From: Pseudomonas putida
GTDB taxonomy: Bacteria; Pseudomonadota; Gammaproteobacteria; Pseudomonadales; Pseudomonadaceae
Direction: 5' to 3'
Length of the DNA stretch: 64,000 nucleotides
Assembly: GCF_002741075.1 (NCBI RefSeq)
Contig: NZ_CP016634.1
Location: 264,501 to 328,500, forward strand
Below are positions 63,244 to 64,000 of this stretch, piece after piece (positions within the stretch are counted from its first letter, which is position 1; every line of letters begins with the position of its first letter). Under the pieces are notes generated by a model. It did no database searches. It was not told where the DNA came from and saw only the letters and a list, made by a program, of their open reading frames with translations. The position numbers and the translations under genes were made by a program.

Positions 63244-63957
63244 ATGCACTCGACGCCACCGCGCGCGGTAACAGCTATCTGTCATGCCTTGCAGGAGCAG
63301 ATCGAACACGGCTTGCTGGCACCGGGCGGCAAGCTGCCGGCCGAGCGCAAGCTCAGTGAGGTGTTCGACACCACGCGCATCACCTTGCGCGAGGCGCTGG
63401 TGCAGCTGGAAGCCCAGGGGCTGATCTATCGCGAGGAGCGGCGGGGCTGGTTCGTGGCGCCGGAGCGGCTGACGTACGATCTGATTGAGCGCAGTCACTT
63501 CCATGCCATGGTCCGGGCGCAGGGGCGGGTACCGAGTACCGAATTGCTGTCGGCGCGGTTGCAGCCGGCTTCGGCGGCGATTTGTGCGCGGTTACACTTG
63601 CCGGCGTTGTCCAGCGTGGTGCAGATCTGCCGTTTGCGGCGCATCGACGGGCGCGGGGTGCTGTATGCCGAGCATTACCTGAACCCTAAGTACTTTCCTG
63701 GGATCCTGGAGTTGGATCTCGGCCAGTCGCTGACCGAGATCTATGCGCGGGTGTACGGTATCGCCTATGGGCGGGTGTGTTTCGAAATCCTGCCAACCGC
63801 CTTGCCGGCACCGGCTGCCGCAGCGCTTAAGGTCTCGGCGGGTAGCCCGGGGTTGCATGTCACCCGGGTCAACAGCGATCAGCATGGGCACCTGATCGAT
63901 TGTGACTTGGAATACTGGCGGCATGATGCGATATGCATTAAAGCGGACGCCGGTTAA
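63244..63957 (+). CDS. GntR-family regulator with UTRA effector domain (HutC/DasR type)
   Basis: 237 residues. The winged helix (about 10-75) shows HALQEQIEHGLLAPGGKLPAERKLSEVF (in two parts) and TTRITLREALVQLEAQGLIY. The UTRA domain (about 95-230) has FHAMVRAQGRVPSTELLSAR, CRLRRIDGRGVLYAEHYLNP and VTRVNSDQHGHLIDCDLEYW. It is divergent from the uptake operon, so probably represses it until a substrate-derived ligand binds. The ATG at 63244 is chosen over an adjacent TTG at 63241. Confidence 0.9.
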   Translation: MHSTPPRAVTAICHALQEQIEHGLLAPGGKLPAERKLSEVFDTTRITLREALVQLEAQGLIYREERRGWFVAPERLTYDLIERSHFHAMVRAQGRVPSTELLSARLQPASAAICARLHLPALSSVVQICRLRRIDGRGVLYAEHYLNPKYFPGILELDLGQSLTEIYARVYGIAYGRVCFEILPTALPAPAAAALKVSAGSPGLHVTRVNSDQHGHLIDCDLEYWRHDAICIKADAG

Positions 63958-64000
63958 CGTTCAGGTTCCCATGCTGTTGCTGTTCTGGATTAGCGCTGTC

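Noticed and set aside
1..64000. CRISPR arrays, rRNA operons, intact insertion sequences, secretion-system clusters
   Set aside because: No repeat-spacer pattern, rRNA sequence, transposase or secretion component was found on either strand.

Overview
The window reads as chromosome of a fluorescent Pseudomonas, most likely the P. putida group. Supporting points are high GC, densely packed genes, repeated REP elements of the 'gggtttacccgcgaa' type, and a core gene order that I recall from Pseudomonas: cysM-rlmD-relA-mazG, purMN next to a DUF2066 gene, perM and hda, the cobO-cobS cobalamin operon, rdgC and an FKBP isomerase, and prc next to an EAL gene. Species cannot be fixed from the sequence alone. 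There is no prophage, intact insertion sequence, CRISPR array, rRNA or secretion-system cluster.

Layout. 1-7.6 kb: end of a sensor kinase, then cysM, rlmD, relA (ppGpp synthetase), mazG and a DUF2058 gene, all on plus. 7.6-10.5 kb: minus-strand purM-purN-DUF3108. 10.8-15.3 kb: DUF2066, PerM-like permease, hda, and two tandem NlpC/P60 lipoproteins. 15.4-20 kb: a lipoprotein sugar dehydrogenase, a large protein ending in an arginine-type ADP-ribosyltransferase domain, and an unknown convergent gene. 20-29.2 kb: a cobalamin riboswitch followed by ten tightly packed cobalamin genes (cobO, cobB, bluB, cbiB, cobC, cobQ, cobU, cobT, a CobC-type phosphatase, cobS). They cover adenosylation, amidation, aminopropanol attachment, dimethylbenzimidazole synthesis and loop assembly.

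29-37 kb is accessory: a secreted GH5 hydrolase, a MarR/MFS pair sharing an operator, a 40-residue membrane peptide, a periplasmic glutathione peroxidase, remnants of a divergent LysR/DUF2798 pair, FadL, a phage-lysozyme-like orphan, a 950-bp non-coding stretch with paired DnaA boxes, and a Sel1 gene with an apparent frameshift. 37-48 kb: rmuC, the transporter-sensor kinase MxtR/CrbS, an MFS carrier, a fused LplT-acyltransferase, SugE/Gdx under a guanidine-II riboswitch, a BASS transporter and rdgC. 48-57.6 kb: tRNA-Val and tRNA-Asp, a stand-alone map divergent from a PcaQ-like LysR gene, FKBP, a second perfect DnaA-box palindrome, DUF1232, an autoregulated-looking XRE pair, an EAL-CBS protein, Prc and a quinone oxidoreductase. 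57.6-64 kb: a six-gene ABC uptake operon with a phosphodiesterase-like enzyme and a HAD phosphatase, read away from a GntR/UTRA regulator.

The strongest candidates for something undescribed are the ADP-ribosyltransferase toxin-like protein, the organophosphorus-type uptake operon of unknown substrate, and the two DnaA-box pairs with identical spacing. All functions are inferred from sequence recognition; no database search was run.
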